This document shows positions 34,244-45,066 of a stretch of DNA of 64,000 bases, piece after piece. The stretch spans positions 36,488,487 through 36,552,486 of the forward strand of contig JAOANR010000015.1 in NCBI GenBank assembly GCA_030278955.1. The letters are read 5' to 3'. The position numbers were made by a program, and so were the translations under genes. The notes under the pieces are model-generated. The model saw only the letters and a program-made list of their open reading frames with translations. It was not told where the DNA came from and made no database searches. Source of the stretch: Hygrophila difformis (lineage: Eukaryota > Streptophyta > Magnoliopsida > Lamiales > Acanthaceae). Positions within the stretch are counted from its first letter, which is position 1. Every line of letters starts with the position of its first letter.

Positions 34244-36582
34244 ATTCACATCTCTTGAACAAGCCACAGCAACAACAGTTCAACCCTCAGCAGAATCAGG
34301 GATTCGTTCAGAACAGGGGCCAACATTTTCAGAACCCAGGTTTCCAGCCTCAAATCCAGCAGAGGCCGCCTCAGAATTTCCAGCAGCCCAATCAGAGCTT
34401 CCAGAACTTTCAGCCCAATCAGAGTTTCCAGCCTCAGTTTGTCCCAAACCAAGGCCAGTGGAATCAGAATCAAAATCAAAATCAGAATCAAAAGCGTCCT
34501 TCAAGGCTTGAGAATTTGATGACTGATTTCATCACTAGTCAGAAAGAGATCAACAATCAACTGCAGGCCTCCATCAGAAATGTGGAGACCCAAGTTACAC
34601 AGATGGCTAATGAGATGCAGAAAAGGGACAAAGGAACGTTGCCAAGCACCGCGGAAAAGAACCCGCAATGCAAGGCAATAACCTTGAAATCTGGAAGAGT
34701 ACTAGCTGGACCAAAGGAAGCAGATACTGGAGCAGAATGCGAAGAAGATGATATTGTTGACAATGCTGGTAAGGAAGCTGATAATGAGAACGAAGCGAAA
34801 AAAGAGACAGCCGAATTGCAGACTGAAGCTGCGCCTGAAATGGCTGAAACAGACAAGGGTACAGGTGAAGGTACAACTTCCTTCCCCTCACCACCAAAAA
34901 TTGCTAATAACAAGTACATGCCCAGGATTCCTTATCCTGCGCGTCTTAAAAATAAAGAACATGATCTTAAATTCAAGAAATTTCTGCAACGATTAAAGTC
35001 TGTAGAGATAACCATTCCTCTCACAGAAATGATTTCCGAAATGCCCATCTATGCTAAGTTCTTGAAAGAATTGATTTCAGGAAAAAGGCAGGTTGAGCAG
35101 GAAGAGGTAATTATTCTCAACAGCACATACAGTGCCATCGTTCAAAGGAGAATGCCTGAAAAGAAAGAGGACCCCGGATGTTGCACACTTCCAGTACAAT
35201 TCGGAAAGGCCAAAGTGAGTATGGGGCTTTGTGATTTAGGATCAAGCATCAATGTGATGCCACTAGCTATGGCTATTCGCCTTAAGCTTGGAGAAATTCA
35301 ACCGATCAAGATGAGACTGCAACTTGCAGACAGATCAATCACTCAGCCCGTAGGAATCCTTAAGGATGTTGTGGTCAAAACCGGGCAGGTTCTTTTCCCG
35401 GTCGACTTCATCATCCTCGACATTGAAGAGGATTCTGAAATGCCGCTTATCCTTGGACGCCCATTTCTAGCCACTGGTGGTGCACTGATTGACGCTAAAT
35501 CCAGAAAAGTCACCTTAAGGGTCGATGGCGAGGAGATCATCTTTGATATGGAGAAATTGCAGAAATTTCCGAATGACAGTTCTTGTTTTTCATTTGAAAA
35601 TGTAATAGTTAGGGAAGAGCCAGACTCTGAACTTGATTGTGAAATGATGTTGGATGAGCTATCAAAGCAGGTACTGAAGCCTGCTGGCGTGGAGCACAAA
35701 GGATGCAAAGCCGTTCACTTTGCCGATCCCGAAACAGGGGATCTGGAGGAGTTTGACGGCATCGAATTCCATGATGACGCCAACCAAGAGGAAGAAGAGG
35801 ATCCTGTACTGATGCAGGATCCCGAAGGTAAATCTGTTCTCCCACTACCCATTTCTCGCAAACTACTCCTTTCCGTTGAATGTCCACCAGAGCTTGAACT
35901 TAAAACATTACCCGACCATCTCAAGTATGCGTTTCTCGCGGAACATAAAAAGTTACATGTGATTGTTTCGGCTAAGCTCTCCCAAGAGCAAGAAAATGCT
36001 CTGGTGGTCATTCTTAAGAAACACGTACATGCAATAGGTTGGACCATTTCTGATATAAAAGGAATAAGCCCTTCTATTTGCATGCACAGGATTCTAATGG
36101 AAGAAGAGTTTAAACCCTCCCGTCAACCTCAGAGGCGATTGAATCCCCTTATGCAAGAAGTGGTAAGGAAAGAAGTTATCAAGCTCTTAGATGCTGGTAT
36201 AATCTATCCTATCTCTGATAGCAAATGGGTTAGCCCAGTGCAGGTCGTACCCAAACGAGGAGGGATGTGCATAACCAAGAATGAGCAAGGAGAAGAGGTT
36301 GCAACCAGGCCAGTGACCGGATGGAGAGTTTGTATCGACTACCGGAAGCTGAACGAGGCCACACGCAAGGACCATTTTCCATTGCCATTCATTGATCAGA
36401 TGCTTGAGAGGTTGGCAGGGAGAGAGTTTTATTGCTTTTTGGATGGTTATTCTGGTTATAATCAGATTGTTATTTCTAGTGAAGACCATGATAAAACCAC
36501 TTTTACTTGCCCGTACGGCACTTTTGCCTATCGACGGATGCCTTTTGGTTTGTGCAATGCACCTGCTACTTTTCAAAGATGA
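34240..36582 (+). pseudogene. Gag tail, protease and reverse transcriptase N-terminal part of element B
   Basis: An open stretch of 780 codons. It begins with a Gln/Asn/Phe-rich gag tail (to about residue 100), then an acidic linker and the pre-protease block (EMPIYAKFLKELI). The protease has CDLGSSINVMP near residue 331 and MPLILGRPFLATGGALID near 400. Reverse transcriptase has WVSPVQVVPKRGG, GWRVCIDYRKLNEATRKDHFPLPF and YSGYNQI, up to FGLCNAPATFQR. A TGA at 36580-36582 ends it within RT, before the catalytic box. The fused gag-pol layout without a stop between gag and pol is usual in Athila. Confidence 0.92.
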
Positions 36583-36748
36583 ATGATGTCTATTTTCTCC
36601 GAATCTATCGAAAAATGCATTGAGGTCTTCATGGATGACTTCTCTGTGTATGGAGATACGTTCGAAGATTGTTTGACCAATCTTGCTAAGATTTTAAAGA
36701 GGTGTGAGGACACTAACTTGGTTTTAAATTGATAAAAGTCCCATTTTT
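36583..36748 (+). pseudogene. Reverse transcriptase catalytic segment of element B, with stops and a frameshift
   Basis: In the frame of the preceding ORF this stretch encodes the RT catalytic loop FMDDFSVYG (about 36630-36656). Two consecutive stops (TGA TAA at 36730-36735) follow where a Trp is expected. A run of five T at 36744-36748 shifts the frame into the next ORF. These breaks make B's RT non-functional. Confidence 0.85.
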
Positions 36749-38794
36749 ATGGTCACTGAGGGCATAGTGTTAGGTCATCGCATTTCTCGTGCAGGCATTG
36801 AAGTTGATCCAGCCAAAGTTTCCATCATTTCCAATCTCCCTCTCCCCAATTCTATCAAATCAGTTAGGAGCTTCTTAGGGCATGCCGGTTTTTACCGGCG
36901 ATTCATTAAGGATTTCTCTAAAATTGCCAAGCCGCTCACTAATCTGCTTTGTAAAGAAAATCCTTTCTTAATAAATGAAGCGTGTGTCCAAGCCTTTGAC
37001 ACGCTCAAGAAGATGTTGGTTTCTGCACCGATAGTGCAACCACCCGATTGGTCACTACCTTTCGAGGTAATGTGCGATGCTAGTGGTCTCGCCGTAGGCG
37101 CAGTTCTTGGACAACATAAGGATGGGAGACACTGCGTAATTCATTACGCAAGTCACGCCCTGAATGAAGCCCAAATTAACTACACCACAACGGAGAAAGA
37201 GATGTATGCTGTAGTCTTTGCGTTTGACAAGTTCAGACAGTATCTGATAGGTACGAAGACCATAGTATACACCGATCATACAGCATTGAGATACTTGTTT
37301 AGCAAACAAGATGCCAAACCTCGATTAATCAGGTGGGTACTTCTGTTGCAAGAATTCGATATCATAATAAAAGATAGGCGAGGTCGAGATAATGGTGCTG
37401 CTGACCACTTATCTCGATTAGATAATGATAAAAAGGAAAAAGCCGTCAATGAAGAGTTTCCGGACGAACAGTTGTTCGCATTGCATCTGCATAATCAAGC
37501 TTGTCCATGGTTTTCCGACATCGCTAACTTCTTGGCATGCGGAATAACCCCACAGTTTTCGAATTATCATCAGAAGAGTAAGTTCAAACGAGATGTATTA
37601 AGTTACTTCTGGGAAGAACCTTACCTCTTCAAACACTGCGCCGATTCAATAATCAGGCGATGTGTGACCGAGCATGAAGCCTATCAAATTGTCAGAAAAT
37701 GCCATGAATCAGAATATGGAGGTCACCATGGTCCCGCTCGAGCGGCCCACAAGGTTCTCGAATGTGGATTCTATTGGCCTCACATCTATGAGGATTGCAG
37801 GACATTTGTGAAAGGCTGTGACAGATGCCAAAGATTAGGAAACATCTCCAAGAGGGATGAGATGCCTCAAAAGGGGATTCTCACACTTGAGATCTTTGAT
37901 GTATGGGGCATTGACTTCATGGGACCGTTTCCACCATCTGGTGGAAACTACTATATCTTGGTAGCTGTCGATTACGTGTCCAAATGGGTTGAGGCTGTCG
38001 CATTACCGACCAATGATGGTAGCCAAGTCATCAAGTTCCTCAAGAACAACATTTTCAGTCGATTTGGCGTACCTAGGGTGGTGATATCTGATGGAGGAAC
38101 ACACTTTATTAATAAAGCTTTTGAAACTTTAATGAGTAAAAATGGGATCCTCCATAAGATAGGCACGCCTTACCATCCTCAGACTAGTGGTCAAGTCGAA
38201 GTATCCAATCGCGAAATCAAACACATACTCGAAGCCACTGTCGGGATAACCCGTAAGGATTGGGCACGTAAGCTCAATGATGCTCTATGGGCATACCGTA
38301 CAGCATATAAGACTCCCATCGGGATGTCTCCATACAGGCTGGTCTTCGGAAAAGCCTGTCATTTGCCTATAGAGCTAGAGCATAAAGCTTACTGGGCCGT
38401 TAAAACGCTGAACTTCGATCCGAAAGTTGCTCAGAGCAAACGTAAGTTGGACCTCAATGAAATTGAGGAAATACGAGCGCAAGCTTATGAAAGCTCTCGA
38501 ATTTACAAGGAGCAGACCCAGAAATTGCACGATCGCCGGATTAGACCTAAGTATTTCTATGTTGGTCAACATGTATTATTGTTCAATACTAGGTTGAAGC
38601 TGTTCCCCGGAAAGCTCAAATCTAGATGGGAAGGGCCACATGAAGTACTAGAGGTGTTCAAAAATGGAGCTGTCAGGATCCGAACTGATAGGGACGATAT
38701 AGTGGTGAATGGACAACGATTAAAAGAGTACCTCGGACAGTTTGATCCGGAGAAAGAAAGCCAAGCAGTGGCAGACCCGGCTTACACTCAATAA
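36749..38794 (+). CDS. RT thumb, RNase H and integrase of element B, still open
   Basis: An uninterrupted 681-codon frame, but without the N-terminal part of pol. It contains the RT end ([35 protein letters not shown]) and RNase H ([52 protein letters not shown]). The integrase zinc finger (two His, then CDRCQR near 37818) follows. The catalytic core has Asp in [11 protein letters not shown], Asp in SDGGTHF and Glu in [11 protein letters not shown]. The C-terminal part has [15 protein letters not shown] and NGQRLKEYL. The first in-frame start is not a natural start; the product would normally be cut from Gag-Pol. No chromodomain is seen, as usual for Athila. Confidence 0.92.
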   Translation: MVTEGIVLGHRISRAGIEVDPAKVSIISNLPLPNSIKSVRSFLGHAGFYRRFIKDFSKIAKPLTNLLCKENPFLINEACVQAFDTLKKMLVSAPIVQPPDWSLPFEVMCDASGLAVGAVLGQHKDGRHCVIHYASHALNEAQINYTTTEKEMYAVVFAFDKFRQYLIGTKTIVYTDHTALRYLFSKQDAKPRLIRWVLLLQEFDIIIKDRRGRDNGAADHLSRLDNDKKEKAVNEEFPDEQLFALHLHNQACPWFSDIANFLACGITPQFSNYHQKSKFKRDVLSYFWEEPYLFKHCADSIIRRCVTEHEAYQIVRKCHESEYGGHHGPARAAHKVLECGFYWPHIYEDCRTFVKGCDRCQRLGNISKRDEMPQKGILTLEIFDVWGIDFMGPFPPSGGNYYILVAVDYVSKWVEAVALPTNDGSQVIKFLKNNIFSRFGVPRVVISDGGTHFINKAFETLMSKNGILHKIGTPYHPQTSGQVEVSNREIKHILEATVGITRKDWARKLNDALWAYRTAYKTPIGMSPYRLVFGKACHLPIELEHKAYWAVKTLNFDPKVAQSKRKLDLNEIEEIRAQAYESSRIYKEQTQKLHDRRIRPKYFYVGQHVLLFNTRLKLFPGKLKSRWEGPHEVLEVFKNGAVRIRTDRDDIVVNGQRLKEYLGQFDPEKESQAVADPAYTQ

Positions 38795-38880
38795 GAAACA
38801 ACATTAAAAACACAAAAATTTCATTTTATATATATATATAGTACTTATTTCACGACAAGAAAGTACCCAAAGATCAATTG

Positions 38881-38963
38881 AACATTTAGAGTACTAAGAC
38901 TCTAAATGTGAGGATGTTGATATTTGGAGAAAATCTAATGCATTTCAATTATCTACCTTGCAG
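38881..38963 (+). promoter_or_regulatory. Hairpin, polypurine-like block and splice acceptor after pol of element B
   Basis: Arms ACATTTAGAGT and ACTCTAAATGT (38882-38909) lead into AAATGTGAGGATGTTGAT. About 45 bases on, TTATCTACCTTGCAG|AAG forms an acceptor at 38963. No long ORF follows, so this may be a relic of a former cassette. The following bases match the pair of inverted GGTTGGATTA/CCAACCTAA segments also found in N. Confidence 0.65.
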
Positions 38964-39269
38964 AAGTTCGGAACCATCAAAAAGAAGGAGCAGAAAAGAG
39001 TAACATGGAAAAACCAGGTTCTTGGTTGGATTAATTCCATAAGTCTGAGAAAACACTTTCGGAATTTGAAGAAATTCAATACCCGAAATAAAATTCACAG
39101 ATAAATGGAACTGACCCAACCTAATTTTATGCAAGTGTATCATTTAATTCTCAGCCCAGCACTTTTGAATTTATTTGGACTGAATTTATTCAGCCCAAAT
39201 CAAATAAATGGACTCAGGCCCAACATCACACTCGGGCCCAGTCCAAGAAAATTTGAAAATTCAAAATTC
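38964..39269 (+). other. Spacer between acceptor module and array in element B
   Basis: No coding frame was recognised. It contains the arms GGTTGGATTAATTC (39031) and GACCCAACCTAATTTTATGCA (39113), which correspond to the inverted pair in the interior of N. Confidence 0.5.
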
Positions 39270-39583
39270 TTTGTCGCGGAAGGTCCTTTGTCGCGATGTC
39301 ATGCATCGCGACCAGACCCTGTTCCGCGACAAACCCTCTTTTGTTCTTAACCTTCCTCTGTTGATTGTCGCGGTGCACTTTGTCGCGGAGCATGACTCCG
39401 CGACCAGGCCCTGCTCCGCGACACAACCCGCGTTGACTTTGTCTCCATACTGAACTTTGTCGCGATAGCCTTGTCGCGGAGCATGACTCCGCGACCAACC
39501 CTCGGCTCCGCGACCTCTCTGATGTCGCTATGCCTTGTCGCGGAACCTTGTTCCGCGACAAAGTCTCGGATTCCGCGACAAAT
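39270..39583. repeat. GTCGCGGAAC palindrome array directly upstream of the F-box gene
   Basis: Units with hairpins such as TTGTCGCGGAACCTTGTTCCGCGACAA (39536-39562, arms of about 12 bases) and GTCGCGGAGCATGACTCCGCGAC. It is the same motif family as in the LTRs of B and N, ending only 8 bases before the TATA box. Confidence 0.9.
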
Positions 39584-39590
39584 TCTCCAG

Positions 39591-39599
39591 TATTTATAC
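39591..39599 (+). promoter_or_regulatory. TATA box of the F-box gene
   Basis: CAGTATTTATACCCCCCCACC lies 158 bases before the ATG, followed by a pyrimidine-rich leader typical of plant 5' untranslated regions. It sits at the end of the palindrome array. Confidence 0.65.
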
Positions 39600-39748
39600 C
39601 CCCCCACCCCCTCCAGTTCTTCACACTCTCTCTTCACTTTCACTTGTCACTTCAGTTTCCTCATCTTCTTTCCCCCATTTTCTCATCTATTCCGAACGAA
39701 CACCACGTGTTCTTCGCAACCATATCACTCTTTTTCTAAGGGGAAACC

Positions 39749-41561
39749 ATGGATCGATTCTACGGACTCCTCCCAAACCTTGGACCCATGCCCCAACCCG
39801 AGCCAAGGAGGGCAGGGTAAACCCCTTTCTCACCATGTTCATGGCACCCATTCGGAATCCCTTGTTTTATTTTCATTTTTGTTGTGTTCTTGGTGTGATG
39901 TGGTTAGTGTGCACGTTTAACTCTAGATCTTTGGAGGTTTCAAATGCTCTCGGTTATGAGCACCATTTTTAAAACGTTTGAGACCTCATTTTGAAACTGC
40001 TAATGGCATTAAAACTGGTAATGGTTTACAGATTTTGAAGATAAAACTGGAAAGAACAAACTGATGAACATTTGGGTATTGTTTTGAGTATCTTGATGTT
40101 ATTGGTTTGTTTGACCTTGATGTGACCTCTACAGTGTTGTGTTGGTGTAATAAAAGGGGTAAGATCTTTTTGGGCACATTTGTTCTCATGTTAGAAATCT
40201 CATGGGAATAAATGTTTGTTTGTTTATGGAAACATAGTACAAACACCCAATGAGAAGCTCCCACATTTAATAAAAGCAACCCTTTGGAAAAAGACAAAAA
40301 GAGTTATTTTTGTTTAATGTTTGACTTGAAGTTTTTGTTCCCAATGGAACACTAGTGTGAGTAAGATAGCAGTATTTTTGTCACCCAACTGCTATCCTTT
40401 TCAAAATCCAAAATGGGACCACTTACATCCCACTTTTATTAAATAAAATAAGTCAACCATTTTAAAATTAAAAACAGTGTTTGCAAACTTTTGGATGCTT
40501 TAACTGTCCAAACAGTCCAAGCTATCCAGAAATAGCAGATCCGTTCCGCCACGTCTTCATTGCACATTCCAATATTCGAGCATTCCATTTCCATCTGTCC
40601 ATCCCACTCCACTTCCAACAAGTGTCTCGGACTTGTTTAATAAAATTGAAAAACCTTTGGGCCCAATGGCCCATTAAAAAAAGATTTTAGGCCCAATGGC
40701 TAATTTTATTTTATTCTGGGCTCCTTAGCCCATTTAAAATCAAATTTTGTTTACCTGTGCTTTAAATCAGAAATTCGTTTTGGAAATCTAATAACCTCAC
40801 ATCCAGAGCAAAGCTCTAAATGTGAGGATGTTGGTTTCTGAACTTGAATAATTTCTGAAAATTATATAAAATTTGGATTCATCACTTCTTATCTTTTCAG
40901 GGGTAATCCTCCCATTCCAGATCCTGCACCCGAAGGGACCCAGCTGCTGGACTTGCCACTCGAACTCCTTGGTGAAATTCTCTCCCGAATAGGAGAGGAT
41001 GAAATCAAGGAGGTGTTTACTGCACAACGGATATGCAAGAAGTTCAGGGATGCTGGAAACCTTGCCATTGTGTACAGGCGATGCGAGGTTAACTCCTCCA
41101 CTGTGAAGAGATGGCAAGGAAGGATCCGTCGGCAGAAGGAGAGATTCCTGCGAATATGCACAGCGGCAGGAAACTTCAATCTTCAGATCATTCCAGCACT
41201 CATGGCATTTGCAGAAGGGAATGAGGAGCAAGCCTGTGAACTGCTGCGCCCAGGACTTGAGGACAACCATAAGGCGTCAATCTTCACCCGGGGACTGATG
41301 CTTATGAGTAAGACGGATGAAAGCCAAGTCGAGCGAGGGATCAGAATGATCGACAGGATGGTGACAGATCGATCAGTTCTTCAGTATACGTCCACCAACG
41401 TCCTCGCTTGGATAACAGACAACCCAGACACCCCACACCTGTGGGCTGGTCAAGGAGTCAGAGTCTACTGCCCAAGGTGGCATGCACCTCTGAGAAACCG
41501 CGATTGGTGCCTGCGTTGTGAGCTTTCCAGCTGCATCCTCTGGCTCCGATACATGCTCTGA
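39749..41561 (+). CDS. F-box protein with Sel1-like region carried in element B (two exons: 39749-39816, 40901-41561)
   Basis: Exon 1 starts at AAACCATGG and encodes MDRFYGLLPNLG and a Pro-rich end. Exon 2 continues in phase, and the joined reading frame is 729 bases (242 residues) with the stop at 41559-41561. The F-box covers about residues 40-80 (DLPLELLGEILSRIGEDE, then VFTAQRICKKFRD). A Sel1-like helical region (about 105-175: FLRICTAAGNF, MAFAEGNEEQACELL, GLMLM) and a Cys cluster near the end (VYCPRWHAP, WCLRC) follow. This combination is that of the plant At2g35280-type F-box family, whose members link SKP1-cullin ubiquitin ligases to substrates. It occupies the place of the env-like gene, in the sense strand of the element. 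Neither exon has a stop, unlike pol. The substrate is unknown. Alternative: a non-transcribed captured copy. Confidence 0.82.
39817..40900 (+). other. Intron of the F-box gene
   Basis: The donor GCAGG|GTAAAC and acceptor ATCTTTTCAG|GGG give a phase-2 intron of 1084 bases that restores one reading frame. Its 3' end holds the hairpin/polypurine module at 40795-40834. The rest is AT-rich without recognised genes. A TAA directly at the donor would end translation if unspliced. Confidence 0.75.
40795..40834 (+). promoter_or_regulatory. Hairpin/polypurine module inside the F-box intron
   Basis: Arms CCTCACATCCAGAGC and GCTCTAAATGTGAGG flank AAA, then ATGTTGG. This is the same block as at B's true tract (AATGTGAGGATGTTG at 43216-43230), about 66 bases before the splice acceptor. 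Confidence 0.75.
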
Positions 41562-43192
41562 AGAAAGAAAGATGAATCCCAGTTTGTTTGGCTTTAATTC
41601 ATTTCCGTTTTAGTAGTAGTAATCTGCAAGGGATTCCTCCTTTTGTGTGTGCAGGTTCGTACCAACTGCACGAGAACCCCTTGCCTCGGATGTATTTATT
41701 TGCTTTCCCCCAAAATGGAACTCAGCTTTTGAGACCACTGAACAATTCTTTATTGCTTTCCTTTTGAAAAAAAAAAGATGTCTGTACAGTCCGAGATGAA
41801 TAAGTGACTGTCAGACCAAAAATATGTTGTTGACATACATAGTATGTCAGCAGTGCTTCTTTACTGCTTTCAATTAAATAACCAGCAAAAATATGCATAA
41901 ACTTGCTCTAAATTCACATGTTGAATTTAGGCTTGTGATTAAATTCTCAAACTTTTAAATTGGGATAATGTAATTGAAGACATGCATGACATAAATTCCT
42001 GAGGTTTTGAGCTATAAAAATTTAATGATGTGATCAGCTTATTGGGTAATAAATCTGCATGTTAGAGGTTTCGATTGAATAGATTGTTAGAACTAAGCTT
42101 CGATTAAATTTGAGAACATTGTATGACATGAATCAATCCAACCTTGTGAGATTTGAGCCATGAGTCACTTTTACTCATTTATTTTCTTTGATGTGTGAAT
42201 CATTTTGATTAAAGGAAACTAGAACTTGCAATTGGGACCGATTCAAGATCAGGCCATATTCCAAAAATCGAGCATATGATCGAGGCACCTAGAAAAAAAC
42301 CAAAATTTGGCCTTCGATTGAAATCCAAACCCAAAAATATTTTTCCCTTTAGGATCAACCAATTTGAGCCTTAAGCCTAATTTTTCTTTGAAACCCACTA
42401 TATTATTCCTAGCCTTATAAAAAAAGACCAAGAAATTCAAACCCAAGTGTGCAAGGATAAATTCTATCAAGGACATTAAACTTATGATCATCATCCATGC
42501 TAATCGGTATGTTATAAACCGATTCAAAAAAAAAAAAAGTTGAATTCCATTCAACACAAATAAATTGCAAATGACAAAGCAAATTAGACAATAGTCTAAT
42601 GTCATGCAATATGAAAAAGAAAAAGCAAAAGAAAGAAATAATGATGATCATAAACTTTAAATAAAAATGCCAAGTTATGATAGATTAATTCTTGCCACTT
42701 CTTAGCCCAATAATTTCCCTTTCCTACCTAACGTTACAACCGTATGCCCCATTATAACCCTTAAATAAGACCTCGTGATCTCGATTTGAAGAAATGAGCC
42801 GGTGGCGAGGTGGTCTGATTGCAAGCTTATGGGATAATTTAATTAAATTTGATTTGGAGCGTTCATAATTAAACCCAATTGAGAGTGAGTGATCTTTCCG
42901 ATTCTCTTATAAGTGAGGCTCTGTTTCATTTAAAATGTTCATGCCATCCTCTAACTCTCACCCTTAATCTTTGCATCTTTCAAACATGATATTCATGAAG
43001 GATTAATAATAATGTTTGATTTGTAGGCCCGATATAGTGAGCAAGTATCATTTTATTAAACACTGCAATCAAGGGAGTTTAATACTTGTAGTTTTTGATT
43101 GTCTTATCCCAATCCAAAAAGAATGTGATTTATGAAGCCACGAAAATGAATTGAATATGTAGAGTCCGTGTTCTTACGAACATTGACTCTGG
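41562..43192 (+). other. Non-coding 3' region of element B
   Basis: No gene was recognised. From about 41890 it is homologous (inverted) to 24890-26240 in N. It includes an A-run near 42525-42537 corresponding to the T-run in N. The first part is presumably the 3' untranslated region of the F-box transcript. Confidence 0.7.
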
Positions 43193-43228
43193 CTGCTCGG
43201 GGACGATCAGTATTAAATGTGAGGATGT
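43193..43228 (+). promoter_or_regulatory. Polypurine tract and hairpin of element B
   Basis: CTGCTCG, loop GGGA, CGATCAG (43193-43210; one mismatch) is followed by TATTAAATGTGAGGATGT and the LTR start TGATAATGG. Confidence 0.85.
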
Positions 43229-43583
43229 TGATAATGGCCAGAAATGACCATTATTTTCAATCCATTTCCGTGTCTTAAACGGGCATTTGATCGTATTCCG
43301 GTCTTACATTAAGTAAGAAAGCAGTCGAATTGGACTGATTTATACATAATTGTAAAAATAATAAGCTGGTGTGAAAAAGACATAAATATGTAAATTTTAT
43401 TACATATTTATGTTAGAAAAATCCAAAAACATGAGAAAAAGAAAAGAAAAGAAAAAGGAACGAAAAGATGGGCAAAAGAATAAAGCAAGCCCACAAAATA
43501 CAAAAAGATGGGAAAAAGATAGAAAAGCCCACAAAAAGAATATTTTCGGCCCATCTGGCCCAATCCAGCAGGCCCAGGAATAC

Positions 43584-43842
43584 CTTTGTCGCGGAAGCCC
43601 CTTTGTCGCAATGCATGGTTCCGCGACAAAGGAGGATTCCACGACCAAGCAGCCAGAAGAAGAAGGAAACCAGCCAAGCCCCCTTTGTCGCGATGGCATG
43701 CTCCGCGACAAAGGCATGTTCCGCGACCAAGAAACCCAATTAGAGACACCAGACCCAGTCGAGAAGCTTTGCCACATGCAGTGTGTTCCGCGACCAAACT
43801 TGATGCTCCGAGACAAAGCTGTGATGTGTGTGATGTCTTGAG
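43584..43842. repeat. GTCGCGG palindromes in U3 of B's 3' LTR
   Basis: Imperfect units (CTTTGTCGCGGAAGCC, TTCCGCGACAAAGG, CTCCGCGACAAAGGC, TTCCGCGACCAAG) lie just upstream of the LTR TATA box, mirroring the arrangement before the F-box gene. Confidence 0.85.
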
Positions 43843-43887
43843 ACACAATGGGCTCGAATCAAGGCCCATGGGCTTAGGGTTACACTT

Positions 43888-43900
43888 CTATAAATATGAG
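43888..43900 (+). promoter_or_regulatory. TATA box of B's LTR
   Basis: CTATAAATATGAG follows the U3 palindromes by about 45 bases. The aligned site in N is CTATAAATATAAC. Confidence 0.6.
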
Positions 43901-44530
43901 GTGTTTCCCATGAGCTAGGGGTTGAATAGTTGGAATTTTGTTGATTAGAGCTCTCTTGAAGGCAAGCAGTAGGAGTTCTCTCTTAGGTAGTGTAGTTTAG
44001 ATTTATTTTCATGTATTATTTAATTTTTGCTCTTAGTTTAGTTTAGTTTAGTGTTTTTACTGTTCACAGTCATCTAGATAGCCATTTTTATACCATGTTT
44101 TGGTTTCTAAACTCTTGTTTTAGGGTTTGTAATACCCAAATCATGGGTATTAACAACACCCCTTCAATAATATGGGAAAACATTCATCATTTGTGTCCCA
44201 AATCATGAAATGGGTCTCACACCCCATGGATTTATGCTTTCTTTTTCATTTTGGGGTCACTTGACCCCCATTATGCTTTTTTTTTTTATGTTTACTGTTT
44301 GCATTTTATGGATGATGCTATATATTTGAGTATGGTCAAACCCTAGATTAGGACTCTTGCTTTATTTTTAATATTCTGTCCAGTTTTGTTTAAGCATGTT
44401 CTTCCTTATTTTGAATGTTTCTTGTTTGTTTTTAGCTTAGAATAGCTTTTTGATCTGAAATAGGGTGAGATCACGCTGTTTGCATGCCACTGTTCATTTC
44501 TGTTTTTTCTGACTTTTGTCCTGAACCACC

Positions 44531-45066
44531 TTGGTCGCCAACCGCCTTTTGTCGCGGAACCACGTTCCACGACAAAGGTGTCTAAAGACACTTGTCTTCA
44601 TAATTTAAAACCCTTTGTCGCGGAATACCTTGTCGCGGAACCACGTTCCGCGACAAAACTTTCCATGCATAGCGACAAAGGAGCCAAACTCTTGCATTTT
44701 GTCTGCATGGCTTTTTGTCGCGGAATAATCTTGTCGCGGAACCACGTTTCGCGACAAAATCTCATTCTGAGACAGAAAAAATTATGCCATGTTCCTTATT
44801 CTTTGAACACTTTGTCGCGGAACACCTAGTCGCGGAACCACGTTCCGCGACAAAATTTTCCATGCATAGCGACAAAGGTCCAAATGCTTTAAGGATTTTC
44901 TGAAAATCCTTTGTCGCGAAACACTCTTGTCGCGGAACCACGTTCCGCGACAAAATCTTGCTTAGCGACAAAGAAGCGTTATGCTGCCAAAAATTCTAAA
45001 AACTTGTCGGGATATCCATGTCGCGGACCTCGGTCCGCAACAAAATTTATGATATCGCGACAAAGA
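44531..45066. repeat. GTCGCGGAAC nested-palindrome array in B's 3' LTR (6 units)
   Basis: There are six units of about 90 bases, each with an inner hairpin TTGTCGCGGAACCACGTTCCGCGACAA or a variant, and outer sites (CTTTGTCGC and GCGACAAAG). In the last unit the inner arm has changed on both sides (GTCGCGGACC and GGTCCGCAAC), which keeps most of the pairing. Confidence 0.9.
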
